Shown here one piece after another: positions 1 through 8,487 of a stretch of 38,789 nt of DNA. How positions within the stretch are numbered: the stretch's first letter is position 1; each line of letters starts with the position of its first letter. The notes under the pieces are model-generated. The model was not told where the DNA came from. It did not search any database and worked only from the letters and a program-made list of their open reading frames with translations. The DNA comes from an uncultured bacterium (GTDB taxonomy: Bacteria > Verrucomicrobiota > Lentisphaeria > Victivallales > UBA1829): assembly GCA_949292215.1 (NCBI GenBank), contig CASEYW010000166.1, forward strand, positions 1 through 38,789, read 5' to 3'. The position numbers and the translations under genes are program-made.

Positions 1-61
1 AAAAATGAAAAAAAGCTGCTCATTCTGATAAAAACTCCGATTTTCCTGTTTAAAATGTCGT

Positions 62-91
62 TTGTTGTGCTAAAGTATAGTTCTTACTATA
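62..91 (+). promoter_or_regulatory. Possible promoter with palindrome upstream of the ROK kinase
   Basis: A candidate -35 (TTGTTG, 62-67) and -10 (TACTAT, 85-90) are 17 bases apart. A perfect inverted repeat, TATAGT-TCTT-ACTATA (76-91), lies over the -10 box and could be an operator. The boxes match the consensus only moderately and an alternative pair (TTGTGC 65-70 / TATATA 88-93) exists, so the exact start is uncertain. The rest of 1-162 holds nothing else recognisable. Confidence 0.35.
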
Positions 92-162
92 TAAAACTAC
101 TTGCTGGAAGGCAAATTTTCAAACAACAGTTGATGAGAAAAGGGCAAAAAAGGAGTAAAAAA

Positions 163-1161
163 ATGAGCAATGTATTTCCGGTCCTCGGATTTGACATCGG
201 CGGAACCAAGATCGCAGCCTGCCTGGCAATGAGCGACGGCAAAATTCTTGCATCGGGAAGAGTGGACAACCGGATGCGTAAACCCGATGAGGTTCTCCCG
301 GATCTCGTCAAAGAAGGCAAACGTCTCCTGAAGGAAGCCGGAATCACGGGGGAACAGCTTCGTGCCATCGGTATCGATTCCCCCTCCCCGATGGATTTCG
401 AAAAGGGCCTCATCTGCTCGCCCTGCAATATGAACGGCTGGGATGACGTTCCCATCCGCGACTATCTCGCCAAAGCGTTCGAAACCGAGGCCTTCTTCGA
501 CAACGACGCCAACGGAGCCGGACTCGCCGAGTGGATCTTCGGAGCCGGACAGGGCTGCAAAAACATGCTCTACCTGACCATGAGCACCGGCATCGGCGGA
601 GGAATCATCTGCAACGGCAAACTGGTCCGCGGCAGCAAATACCTTGCCGGAGAAGTCGGACACTTCTGCCTGGATCCGCACGGACCGAAATGCAACTGCG
701 GTCTCACCGGCTGTTATGAAGCATTCTGCGGCGGACTCGCAACGGCAAACCACATCCGTGAAGAACTCGCGAAAAAACCGGAACTCAGCATGATTACAAA
801 ACTTGTCGACGGAGATCTTTCCAAAATCGACAATGCCGTTCTGGAAAAAGCGGTCCGTGCCGGTGACGACTACGCCATCCGTTTCTGGGAAGATATGATG
901 GAACACAACGCTCAGGGCATCGGCAGTCTGATGAACATTTTCGATCCCGAAGTGATCGTCCTCGGCACCATCGCGGTCCACACGGGCGACCTGTTCATGA
1001 AACCGCTGCTCGAAAAGCTGCCGAAATATACCTGGCCTCAGCATGTCAAGGCGTGCAAAGTACTTCCCAGCAAACTCGGACGAACCATCGGAGAACTCTC
1101 CGGCGTATCCGTCGCCCTGAACTTCCTCTACGAACGCGGCGAATGGCAGCTTCCATGGTAA
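163..1161 (+). CDS. ROK-family sugar kinase (glucokinase-like)
   Basis: A 332-residue cytoplasmic ATP-dependent sugar kinase of the ROK family, probably acting on glucose or an N-acetylated hexosamine; the exact sugar cannot be read from sequence. The phosphate-binding motif DIGGTK is at residues 11-16, the catalytic Asp lies in FDNDAN (D115), and the family zinc site is complete: H167 in GEVGH, then C177, C179 and C184 in CNCGLTGC. No N-terminal helix-turn-helix is present, so this is a kinase and not a ROK repressor. ATG 163 is chosen over upstream in-frame ATG 55 because AGGAG (151-155) sits 7 bases before it and the family N-terminus begins here. It is first in a run of same-strand genes. 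Confidence 0.9.
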   Translation: MSNVFPVLGFDIGGTKIAACLAMSDGKILASGRVDNRMRKPDEVLPDLVKEGKRLLKEAGITGEQLRAIGIDSPSPMDFEKGLICSPCNMNGWDDVPIRDYLAKAFETEAFFDNDANGAGLAEWIFGAGQGCKNMLYLTMSTGIGGGIICNGKLVRGSKYLAGEVGHFCLDPHGPKCNCGLTGCYEAFCGGLATANHIREELAKKPELSMITKLVDGDLSKIDNAVLEKAVRAGDDYAIRFWEDMMEHNAQGIGSLMNIFDPEVIVLGTIAVHTGDLFMKPLLEKLPKYTWPQHVKACKVLPSKLGRTIGELSGVSVALNFLYERGEWQLPW

Positions 1162-1183
1162 GGCCATAAAATACGGAGTCCGA

Positions 1184-1666
1184 ATGAGAGCCGAAATCGC
1201 ATCCAGATATTCCTGCAGGAGGAAAAAGGATTTTGTGACAATTGCCGCGATCGCCATGTTCACGGCAATCGTCCTCTTCGAACTCTACCTGGTCTTCTGG
1301 CTCCCGGTGCAGCTGCGCCGGGAGAATGCCATGCAGAAACATGTTGCCCGACAGAGGATCACCGAACTTGCGGATACTCTCCGGGCTCAATGCGGAACAT
1401 CCAAAAAGACCTCTCTTCAAAAAGGCGAGATCGAACTGGTCCGTTCGGCACTGGATATTCTGGCAATCTACATGCGGGAAAACCAGGAAAAACTCTCCAT
1501 GGCGCAGATCAAGGAACTGGAGTCCATGCTGATGAGAATCTCCGCCATCGTCGACTCCTGGAGAAACAACCGGTATCTGATTGAACGGGAAACCTTCGAT
1601 ACGACGCCGATCCTCCGGGCACTCGAAGCCAAACTGAAAACCCTGGATCAAAAGCAATTCAACTGA
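1184..1666 (+). CDS. Small single-pass membrane protein, unknown function
   Basis: A 160-residue protein that I do not recognise. One hydrophobic segment (about residues 17-40) follows a basic N-terminus (RRKK at 12-15), which predicts an N-in anchor with the remainder outside the cytoplasm. The rest is charged and helix-prone (about 45-155), compatible with a coiled coil. There is no signal-peptidase site. An ACGGAG ribosome site lies just upstream (1173-1178). It sits between the ROK kinase (22-base gap) and the heptose kinase (13-base gap), so it is probably co-transcribed with envelope genes, but nothing specific about its role can be inferred. Confidence 0.65.
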   Translation: MRAEIASRYSCRRKKDFVTIAAIAMFTAIVLFELYLVFWLPVQLRRENAMQKHVARQRITELADTLRAQCGTSKKTSLQKGEIELVRSALDILAIYMRENQEKLSMAQIKELESMLMRISAIVDSWRNNRYLIERETFDTTPILRALEAKLKTLDQKQFN

Positions 1667-1679
1667 GGGAGTCTCATTC

Positions 1680-2702
1680 ATGGCTATTTCTTTCAAGCGG
1701 TTCCGGGAGATCCTGAACCATTGCCAAGGACGAAACATTGCAGTCATCGGCGACCTGATGCTGGACGTCTATCTGACGGGTTCGGCAAACCGCATGTCCC
1801 AGGAAGCACCGGTCCCGGTGCTCAATGTCAAAAACAGGAGTGCACGTCTCGGCGGAGCGGCGAACGTCATGCGCAACATCACAGCGCTCGGGGGGACTTC
1901 CACGGCGTTCGGTGTCATCGGACGGGACGAACCCGGGAAATCTCTGAAACGCCTGCTCGAAGAAGATCGGATCGACTCCTCATACATTCTTACGGATGCA
2001 CAACGCCGAACCACAGAAAAAATGCGTGTCATGGCGGCATCCCAGCAGATTGTCAGAATCGATTTCGAAGATGTCTCTCCGGTTTCGCAGACCATCACCG
2101 CAAGGATGGAGAAAAAGCTCTCCGAACTCATCCGGAAACGGAAAATCGACGCTCTGATCTTCGAAGACTACAACAAGGGACTTCTCGACCGGGAGATGGT
2201 TCAGCGCATCACGCGTCTTGCCGGAGAATATGGAATCTATACTTCTCTGGATCCCCATCCGGGGCATCCGATGGAGGTATCCGGTCTCTCCATCATGACC
2301 CCGAACCGCTCGGAGGCATTCGGGCTCGCCGGTATGTACTGTCATGATGCCGTTTCCCCGGTGGAACAGGACGAAAACCTGAAGAAAGTCGCAAAAAAGG
2401 TCCTTTCCGACTGGAAGTGCGACGCCCTGCTCATCACGCTTGGCGCACAGGGGATGGCGCTCTTCAAAAAAGGGGAAACCGTTCTGGTTATCCCGACAAA
2501 AGCCAAAGAAGTATTTGATGTTTCCGGAGCGGGCGACACAGTAATTGCGACCTACACACTCTGCCGCGCAGCCGGGGCAACCGATCCGGAAGCGGCGGAA
2601 ATCGCCAATCATGCGGCGGGAATTGTCGTCGGGAAAATCGGTACGGCCGTCACCTCCGCGGAAGAGCTTCTGAGAGTCTTCAAACAGGACAACGCCAACT
2701 GA
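1680..2702 (+). CDS. hldA: D-glycero-beta-D-manno-heptose-7-phosphate kinase
   Basis: A PfkB/ribokinase-fold kinase (340 residues) that phosphorylates D-glycero-D-manno-heptose 7-phosphate at O-1 on the way to ADP-heptose for the LPS inner core. Visible motifs: GDLMLD (24-29), the LGGAANV substrate loop (57-63), and the PfkB C-terminal signature DVSGAGDT (280-287) with catalytic Asp286. Length matches the kinase half of E. coli HldE (RfaE domain I); the C-terminal cytidylyltransferase-fold domain of HldE is absent, so the adenylyltransferase (HldC/RfaE2) must be encoded elsewhere. Start ATG 1680 follows GAGGGAG. Twelve bases separate it from nth. The gene implies a heptose-containing LPS and hence a Gram-negative envelope. 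Confidence 0.85.
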   Translation: MAISFKRFREILNHCQGRNIAVIGDLMLDVYLTGSANRMSQEAPVPVLNVKNRSARLGGAANVMRNITALGGTSTAFGVIGRDEPGKSLKRLLEEDRIDSSYILTDAQRRTTEKMRVMAASQQIVRIDFEDVSPVSQTITARMEKKLSELIRKRKIDALIFEDYNKGLLDREMVQRITRLAGEYGIYTSLDPHPGHPMEVSGLSIMTPNRSEAFGLAGMYCHDAVSPVEQDENLKKVAKKVLSDWKCDALLITLGAQGMALFKKGETVLVIPTKAKEVFDVSGAGDTVIATYTLCRAAGATDPEAAEIANHAAGIVVGKIGTAVTSAEELLRVFKQDNAN

Positions 2703-2713
2703 AAGAGATTGGT

Positions 2714-3364
2714 ATGGCTTCGCGAAAAAAAGAAAAAATCAATCAGATCTATGAGGAATTGAACGGAATTTACGGTCCCCAGAAATGCGCTCTGGAACAT
2801 GCGAATCCTCTTCAGCTTCTGGTTGCGACAATCCTCTCCGCCCAGTGTACCGACCGCATGGTCAACATTGTCACGAAGGATCTTTTCCGGAAATACAGGT
2901 CGGCAGCGGACTTTGCCTCCGCCTCCCCGGCGGAACTGGAGCAGGATATTCATAAATGCGGCTACTATCGCGCCAAAGCGAAAAACATCATCGGCGCCTG
3001 CAAACGGATCGTCTCCCACTTCAACGGGGAAGTGCCGCAGACAATGGAGGAACTGACCTCTCTTCCGGGGGTCGGGAGAAAAACGGCGAATGTCGTGCTC
3101 GGCGATGCGTTTCACGTTCCGGGGCTTCCGGTAGACACCCATGTCAAACGGCTGTCCAACCTTCTTGGAATCACCACCTTCGACGATCCGGTCAAAATCG
3201 AAAGCGATCTCTGCGCGAATCTCAAACCGGAACGCTGGAGCCAGTTCTCGCACCTTCTGATCGTTCACGGCAGGAACGTCTGCAAGGCGAACCGGCCCGG
3301 ATGCGCAGACTGCAAACTGAACCGATTGTGCAATCATGGAAAAAAACAGATCCCTGAAGTATAA
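2714..3364 (+). CDS. nth: Endonuclease III (DNA glycosylase/AP lyase)
   Basis: A 216-residue base-excision repair enzyme that removes oxidised pyrimidines and cleaves the abasic strand by beta-elimination. The helix-hairpin-helix motif LPGVGRKTA (117-125) holds the Schiff-base Lys (K123), and the catalytic Asp is D141 in PVDTHV. The C-terminal 4Fe-4S ligands C190, C197, C200 and C206 have the exact family spacing C-x6-C-x2-C-x5-C. Length agrees with E. coli Nth (211). It overlaps the downstream acyltransferase by 29 bases, which suggests translational coupling and one transcript with envelope genes. Confidence 0.95.
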   Translation: MASRKKEKINQIYEELNGIYGPQKCALEHANPLQLLVATILSAQCTDRMVNIVTKDLFRKYRSAADFASASPAELEQDIHKCGYYRAKAKNIIGACKRIVSHFNGEVPQTMEELTSLPGVGRKTANVVLGDAFHVPGLPVDTHVKRLSNLLGITTFDDPVKIESDLCANLKPERWSQFSHLLIVHGRNVCKANRPGCADCKLNRLCNHGKKQIPEV

Positions 3365-4007
3365 ATTCCGGCAGATCAAAAAACTTCCGGACTGGCTTTT
3401 TGCGCCCGCTGCGTGGCTGATGTTCTTCTTCAAATTCTGCATGAGAACGGAAGTCATTGACCATTCCGGTGAACTCGCAACCAAAACCCCGCCAGCCGTC
3501 ACAGTCACATGGCACAACCGGCTGCTCTTCTTTCCCGTCATGTTCACAAAATGGTACCGGACCCATACAATGGCAGTGATCAGCGCCTCCCGTGACGGAC
3601 AGTACATTGCCGATCTGGTCCGGCAGATGGGAATTGAAAGTCTCCGCGGCTCCAGTTCCCGGAAAGGATACAATGCGCTTCACGGCGCGGTCAAGGCGAT
3701 TCAGTCCGGTAAATATGTTAGTTTCACTCCGGACGGTCCCCGCGGCCCCCGCTACCACATGAGCACAGGCCCGATCTATCTGGCAAGCCAGCTCGGTGTG
3801 CCGATCATTCCGATCGCCGTCAACTATTCCTCCTACTGGTCCCTGAAAAGCTGGGACGGTTTCCAGATTCCCAAGCCATGGGCGAAAGTGACACTGCTTC
3901 TCGGAGAAAAAATTCACATTCCCCGTGAACTCAACGAAGCGGAACTGGAGGAATACCGTCTGCTGGTCCAGAAGAAACTCAACGAGATCTCCAACGTCGC
4001 GGAATAA
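3336..4007 (+). CDS. DUF374 lysophospholipid acyltransferase-family protein
   Basis: A 223-residue protein of the DUF374 branch of the lysophospholipid acyltransferase superfamily. A hydrophobic stretch (about 19-36) would seat it on the inner membrane. Motifs: WHNRLL (59-64; H60 is the probable catalytic His), SRDGQYI (85-91), and TPDGPRGP (131-138), the strongly conserved acceptor-binding loop of this branch. Members are thought to transfer acyl chains to lipid A or related saccharolipids; the exact substrate is unproven. The start lies inside the end of nth, and a heptose kinase is two genes upstream, so an LPS role fits the context. No convincing terminator follows before the next promoter at 4096. 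Confidence 0.8.
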   Translation: MEKNRSLKYKFRQIKKLPDWLFAPAAWLMFFFKFCMRTEVIDHSGELATKTPPAVTVTWHNRLLFFPVMFTKWYRTHTMAVISASRDGQYIADLVRQMGIESLRGSSSRKGYNALHGAVKAIQSGKYVSFTPDGPRGPRYHMSTGPIYLASQLGVPIIPIAVNYSSYWSLKSWDGFQIPKPWAKVTLLLGEKIHIPRELNEAELEEYRLLVQKKLNEISNVAE

Positions 4008-4095
4008 CACGGGAACCCTCTCTCCGGAGCAGTCCTGCTGCATACCGGGAAGATTGCATACGAATTCTTCCTCCGCAAAAATCCGGAGAAATGAT

Positions 4096-4124
4096 TTGAC
4101 ACACTCCCGCGCCCGATGTATATT
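4096..4124 (+). promoter_or_regulatory. Consensus sigma70-type promoter for cinA operon
   Basis: The -35 TTGACA (4096-4101) is a perfect consensus match; a 17-base spacer (4102-4118) leads to -10 TATATT (4119-4124). Transcription would start near 4131, giving a leader of about 24 bases with AAGGAGT in it. The promoter overlaps an in-frame upstream ATG (4116) and so argues for ATG 4155 as the cinA start. Confidence 0.8.
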
Positions 4125-4154
4125 CATACATCCAGCGGAAGGAGTCAGATAGTC

Positions 4155-5375
4155 ATGAAAGTCGCGTTGTTATGTATCGGGGATGAACTGCTCAAAGGCT
4201 CAACGGTAAACACGAATCTGGCGTTCATCGGAGAACGACTCCTGCGAATCGGCATCATCCCGGAGCTTTCACTCGAAATTCCGGACCGGCGCGACAGCAT
4301 CCTCAAAGCCCTCGACTACGCCTACTCCAAAGCGGATACCGTCATCACTTCCGGCGGACTCGGTCCGACCTCTGACGATATCACCAAGGACAGCATCGCT
4401 GAATTTTTCGGGCTTCCCCTCGAAAAGAATGAACAAATGGAAGCGCACCTGACGGCATGGTGGCGGAAACTCCATCCCGGCCCCACTCCGCTCCACTGGA
4501 ACCGGCAGGCCTATTTTCCCGCCGGGGCGGACATCATCCCGAACCGTTTCGGTTCTGCTCCGGGAATCCATCTGGAACAGAACGGAAAAACCATTTTCAT
4601 GCTGCCGGGACCGCCTGCGGAACTTCATCCGATGTTCGAGGAAGGCATGCTGGAGCTGATCCGGAATCAGAGAACAGAACCCGTTTACGCCTCCCTGACT
4701 CATGTTGTCGGAATCGGGGAATCCATCGTGGAGGAACGGACGCAGCCGCTCCTCCGTGACGGCATTTCCGTAGCCTACTGCGCCTCGCCCGGACATGTCA
4801 AACTCTTTTTCACTTCAAAGAACGAAGTTCTGCTGAATCAAACAACGGAGAAGGCAAAACAAATCTTCGCCGGAGACATTCTTTCCGAAGGCATCTCCAC
4901 CCTGTCCGAAGAAGTGCTGCATCTGCTGGAAAACCGGAAACTGACTCTGGCCACCGCAGAATCCTGCACAGGCGGCATGATCTCGGCACAGCTGACCGCA
5001 ATCCCCGGTTCCTCTGCAGTCTTTCTCGGCGGAGCGGCTACGTATTCCAATGAACTGAAACAACTCTTTCTCGGCGTTTCAGAAACAACGCTGACCAACT
5101 TCGGCGCAGTCAGCAGAGAATGCGCGAAAGAGATGGTCGAAGGCATCTGTACACGCACAGGCGCGGATGCGGGAATCGCCGTGACCGGAATTGCGGGCCC
5201 CTCCGGAGGAACCCCGGACAAACCGGTCGGACGGGTCTACATCGGAGTCAAACTTCATGAAAAAGCACGGGTCCTCGAATGCAATTTCCGGGGCGGAAGG
5301 GAACAGGTCCGGAACCAGACCGTCTCGCGGGCCCTGAATGCCCTGCGCAAACTCCTGCTGGGACGGGAACCATGA
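4155..5375 (+). CDS. cinA: CinA: ADP-ribose pyrophosphatase-type / nicotinamide-nucleotide amidohydrolase
   Basis: A 406-residue two-domain CinA. The N-terminal MoCF/COG1058 domain (about 1-170) carries GDELL (9-13) and TSGGLGPTSDD (65-75); the C-terminal PncC domain (about 255-405) carries AESCTGG (268-274) and GPSGGTPDKPVG (348-359). PncC deamidates nicotinamide mononucleotide to nicotinic acid mononucleotide in pyridine-nucleotide salvage; the N-terminal domain in characterised members hydrolyses ADP-ribose. Full family length. Start 4155 is chosen from AAGGAGT (4138-4144) and from the promoter at 4096-4124, which an earlier start would overlap. It overlaps aat by 4 bases (ATGA). Confidence 0.92.
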   Translation: MKVALLCIGDELLKGSTVNTNLAFIGERLLRIGIIPELSLEIPDRRDSILKALDYAYSKADTVITSGGLGPTSDDITKDSIAEFFGLPLEKNEQMEAHLTAWWRKLHPGPTPLHWNRQAYFPAGADIIPNRFGSAPGIHLEQNGKTIFMLPGPPAELHPMFEEGMLELIRNQRTEPVYASLTHVVGIGESIVEERTQPLLRDGISVAYCASPGHVKLFFTSKNEVLLNQTTEKAKQIFAGDILSEGISTLSEEVLHLLENRKLTLATAESCTGGMISAQLTAIPGSSAVFLGGAATYSNELKQLFLGVSETTLTNFGAVSRECAKEMVEGICTRTGADAGIAVTGIAGPSGGTPDKPVGRVYIGVKLHEKARVLECNFRGGREQVRNQTVSRALNALRKLLLGREP

Positions 5376-6058
5376 CAGAAAGCATGTTTCCATCCCCGGA
5401 ACAAACCGATGAGGAAGGAATCCTCGGTTATACCACCGATCTCAGTACAGAGATGCTCGCCGATGCCTATTTCCACGGAATCTTTCCCTGGCCATACGAA
5501 GAAGACACCGTGCTCTGGTTCTCGCCGCCGAAACGCAGCATTCTCTTCTTCCAGGATCTCCATATTCCCGCACGCCTGAAACGCTTTTTCAGGCAACATC
5601 CATTCACACTGAAAATCTCGGAACGATTCAACGATGTAATCGAACAATGCGCACGCGTCCCACGAAAGGGACAGGATGGAACCTGGATCACAGAAAAAAT
5701 CAAGACAGCCTACAAGGAATTTCACCGTCTCGGATTTGCACACAGCTTTGAAGCCTACGACGCAAATGGAGAACTCGCAGGAGGAATGTACGGGGTCTCC
5801 CTGGGTGGAATGTTCTGCGGAGAAAGCATGTTCCACCTCCAGACTGGAGCCTCCAAATTCGCTCTGCTCTCCGCAGTTGCCACCTTGAAGAACTGTGGTC
5901 TGACCATGCTTGACACCCAGGTGCTCACCCCTCTCCTTGAACGGTTCGGCGCACGGGAAATCAACCGTTCAGATTTTCTGGAGGAACTGAAACTGAGCAT
6001 CGGCAAACCGCTCTCTGCGGAATTCCTGCGAAGCCGGGCAAAAACACCGGAGATCTAA
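5372..6058 (+). CDS. aat: Leucyl/phenylalanyl-tRNA--protein transferase
   Basis: A 228-residue cytoplasmic transferase that adds Leu or Phe from aminoacyl-tRNA to N-terminal Arg/Lys of proteins, making them N-degrons for ClpS/ClpAP. Family motifs are clear: YFHGIFPWP (33-41), WFSPPKRSI (49-57), GGMYGVSLGGMFCGESMFH (137-155), SKFAL (161-165) and the LDTQ segment (180-183), where the Gln matches the key residue of the usual IDCQ. Length matches E. coli Aat. The ATG at 5372 overlaps the cinA stop (ATGA), so a longer frame opening at 5279 is rejected. It ends 1 base before the TTG start of the glycosyltransferase. Confidence 0.95.
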   Translation: MTESMFPSPEQTDEEGILGYTTDLSTEMLADAYFHGIFPWPYEEDTVLWFSPPKRSILFFQDLHIPARLKRFFRQHPFTLKISERFNDVIEQCARVPRKGQDGTWITEKIKTAYKEFHRLGFAHSFEAYDANGELAGGMYGVSLGGMFCGESMFHLQTGASKFALLSAVATLKNCGLTMLDTQVLTPLLERFGAREINRSDFLEELKLSIGKPLSAEFLRSRAKTPEI

Positions 6059-6059
6059 C

Positions 6060-7484
6060 TTGAACTATTCAACCGGACAACCATGGAAAACAGCGCTGAT
6101 TCTCTTCTCGGCAGCCTTCCTTCTTTTTCTGCTGTACGCAATTCCCGGCCTGCTGAATCCGGAACTGCTGATGCGGATCGATTCGGCAACCTATCTCGGT
6201 CCTGCCCATTCCATGCTGCACGATTTCACCTACAAATCCTCTCCGGAAGCGACATTTCCAACCGGACTGCGGGTCCCGCTTTACCCGCTCTATCTGGCAT
6301 TTTCCCTGCTGATCGGGGGTAAGTCGCTGGTGTTCTGTATTATAATGAACTGCCTCATCTCCGCGCTGGCAATCCCTCTGCTTTACTTTGCTGGACTGGA
6401 ATTTACAAAATCGGAACCGAAAGCGGTGGCGGCAGCGCTGCTGCTGATGCTATCGCCCACGGAAATCGCATTCGCGCCCATGTTTCTCTCAGAGGGAATG
6501 TTCGTAACGTGGGTTGTGCTGGAGATTCTGTTCATGGTGCGTTACATCAACGGAACGCGAAAAAGCGATCTGGCGCTTGCAGCTGCCGCGGGAGGAGCTG
6601 CCGCACTGACACGCCCGCTGAATATACTCTGGATTCTGCCATACCTTTTTGTCACGTTTTTTGTCGGAGGAATTCCCTTCAGACAGAAATGTCTCCGTGC
6701 GCTGCTGGGACTGGCGGTTTTCGCCGTGATTGTCGTGCCGTGGATCATCCGCAACAAAAGCATCGGCTCCGGCTGGCGGATCGACGAAGTTGCGGCGGAT
6801 TCCCTCCGTCACAACGCCTCGGTTGTGGAAAGCCGCGTCAACAATCTTCCGGCAAATTTCTATCGGGAAAAATATGCACTCCATTTTGAAAACCAGTTCC
6901 GTGACAAACAGAAATTCCCGAACCGCGATTCTCAGCTTTCCTATGAGGAACACTATCTGACCAGAATCATTCTGGAACACAGGATCGTCTATTTTTCGAT
7001 GTTCTTCAATCCCTCCAAACTGGTACCGGATGTTCCCACTTTCCTTGAAAATCTTCAGCTCACCACCGGCGGGAAAGGGACCTGGGATGTTATCGTCAAG
7101 GATGGGCTCTGGGCAGGAATCAGGCACTATTTCGAAGGGAAACTCTATCTGCCTTTTCTGATTCTGCCGCTGATGCTGATTCTTCTGGCAACCTATCTGG
7201 GAGCTTTCGCCGCACTGATCTGCGCCATCCGGGAAAAAGATTTCATGCTGCTGTTGCTGTTCTGCCTGTTCAGCGTTTATTATCTCATGGTGGTAGGACC
7301 GGGCGGATATCCCCGCTTCCAGCTTCCCGCCCTCCCCTTCCTCTGCCTGATGGCCAGCCGCTTCACGGAATTACTGAAACGCGGAAAGGGGGCAACGGAC
7401 GGGAAAAATGTTTCCCCCGCGCCGGACGGCTCTCAAACCGAATCGGATAAACATGAGAACGGGATCTCTTTTCCAATCCCATAA
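6060..7484 (+). CDS. GT39-like (ArnT/PMT family) membrane glycosyltransferase
   Basis: A 474-residue polytopic inner-membrane protein with about ten hydrophobic segments (first at about 11-29, last near 410-450). The first external loop has RIDSATY (about 39-45), in the position of the acidic catalytic loop of C-type, polyprenyl-phosphate-sugar-dependent glycosyltransferases (GT39/GT83, PMT_2 family). A periplasmic domain of about 100 residues lies in the middle (about 235-345). It likely transfers a sugar to lipid A, LPS or protein at the periplasmic face; the substrate is unknown. The start is TTG at 6060, preceded by GGAG (6049-6052), and the gene follows aat by 1 base. The hydrophilic tail (about 450-474) is probably cytoplasmic. 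Confidence 0.75.
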   Translation: MNYSTGQPWKTALILFSAAFLLFLLYAIPGLLNPELLMRIDSATYLGPAHSMLHDFTYKSSPEATFPTGLRVPLYPLYLAFSLLIGGKSLVFCIIMNCLISALAIPLLYFAGLEFTKSEPKAVAAALLLMLSPTEIAFAPMFLSEGMFVTWVVLEILFMVRYINGTRKSDLALAAAAGGAAALTRPLNILWILPYLFVTFFVGGIPFRQKCLRALLGLAVFAVIVVPWIIRNKSIGSGWRIDEVAADSLRHNASVVESRVNNLPANFYREKYALHFENQFRDKQKFPNRDSQLSYEEHYLTRIILEHRIVYFSMFFNPSKLVPDVPTFLENLQLTTGGKGTWDVIVKDGLWAGIRHYFEGKLYLPFLILPLMLILLATYLGAFAALICAIREKDFMLLLLFCLFSVYYLMVVGPGGYPRFQLPALPFLCLMASRFTELLKRGKGATDGKNVSPAPDGSQTESDKHENGISFPIP

Positions 7485-7507
7485 ACAGAAATGACCGGAG
7501 AGTTTTT

Positions 7508-8350
7508 ATGAAGTATGTCGGAGCACATGTTTCCATTTCAGGCGGAGTTGAAAACGCGCCGTTGAATGCGGCGGCAATCGGAGCGAAAGCGTTCGCCATG
7601 TTCACAAAAAACCAGAGACAATGGAAAAGCGCTCCGCTGACGGATGAGTCCATTCAGGCTTTTCGTGAAAACTGCCGGGCAAACGGATTCTCTCCGGAAC
7701 ATATTCTGCCGCACGACGGCTATCTCATCAATATGGGAAATCCCGATCCGGAAAAGCGGAAGCAGTCGCTGGAGGCGTTCACAGACGAAATGACCCGCTG
7801 CCAGCAGCTCGGACTCGATCGATTGAACTTTCACCCTGGAAGTCATCTGAAGCTCATTCCTGAAGACGACTGTCTGAAACTCATTGCGGAATGCGTCAAC
7901 ACAGCGTTGTCGGAAACGAAAGGCGTCACAGCCGTCATTGAAAACACCGCCGGACAGGGCAGCAATCTCGGGTACCGCTTTGAACACCTCGCCAGAATCA
8001 TCGAATTGATCGACGACAAAAGCAGAGTCGGCGTCTGCATCGACACCTGTCACACCTACGCCGCCGGATATGACATCAAATCACCGGAAGGCTACGAGAC
8101 GACTATGAAGGATTTCGACCGCATCATCGGTTTCCGTTACCTGCGCGGAGTCCATCTGAACGACTCCAAAAGCAAGCTGGCGGGCCGCCTGGACCGGCAT
8201 AACAGCATCGGAGCCGGAGAACTCGGTGTCAACCCCTTCCGCCTTCTCATGAACGATCCGCGCTTCGATTCGATCCCTCTGGTGCTCGAAACCATTGATG
8301 AAACCCTCTGGCCGCAGGAGATCCGCCTTCTGTACTCGCTCGTATGCTGA
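7508..8350 (+). CDS. nfo: Endonuclease IV (AP endonuclease)
   Basis: A 280-residue TIM-barrel AP endonuclease that incises 5' to abasic sites and trims blocked 3' ends. All nine trinuclear-zinc ligands are present and even keep the E. coli Nfo numbering: H69, H109, E145, D179, H182, H216, D229, H231, E261. Length equals E. coli Nfo (285) within a few residues. GGAGAG lies before the ATG. It is probably the last gene of the cinA-aat-glycosyltransferase transcript (23-base gap). The downstream 8351-8487 stretch is T-rich (T runs at 8382-8409) without a good GC hairpin, so termination there is only possible. Confidence 0.96.
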   Translation: MKYVGAHVSISGGVENAPLNAAAIGAKAFAMFTKNQRQWKSAPLTDESIQAFRENCRANGFSPEHILPHDGYLINMGNPDPEKRKQSLEAFTDEMTRCQQLGLDRLNFHPGSHLKLIPEDDCLKLIAECVNTALSETKGVTAVIENTAGQGSNLGYRFEHLARIIELIDDKSRVGVCIDTCHTYAAGYDIKSPEGYETTMKDFDRIIGFRYLRGVHLNDSKSKLAGRLDRHNSIGAGELGVNPFRLLMNDPRFDSIPLVLETIDETLWPQEIRLLYSLVC

Positions 8351-8487
8351 CAGGAAAAATACAACAGGAATTTCCGGAACCTTTTTTTGTTTTTTTCGTT
8401 TTTTTTTCAAAACGGCACAATAAATTTCCCGTTTCTCCCGTTTGAAGTGTTGAACCTTATTTCAATCAACCAACAAGGAGCAATTCC

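Noticed and set aside
4008..4095. AGCAG/CTGCT pairing as terminator after the DUF374 gene
   Set aside because: Two-base loop and no T tract.
8382..8409. T-run cluster after nfo as an intrinsic terminator
   Set aside because: The only upstream pairing (TTCCGGAA) has no loop and no stable GC stem, so I could not support a hairpin.
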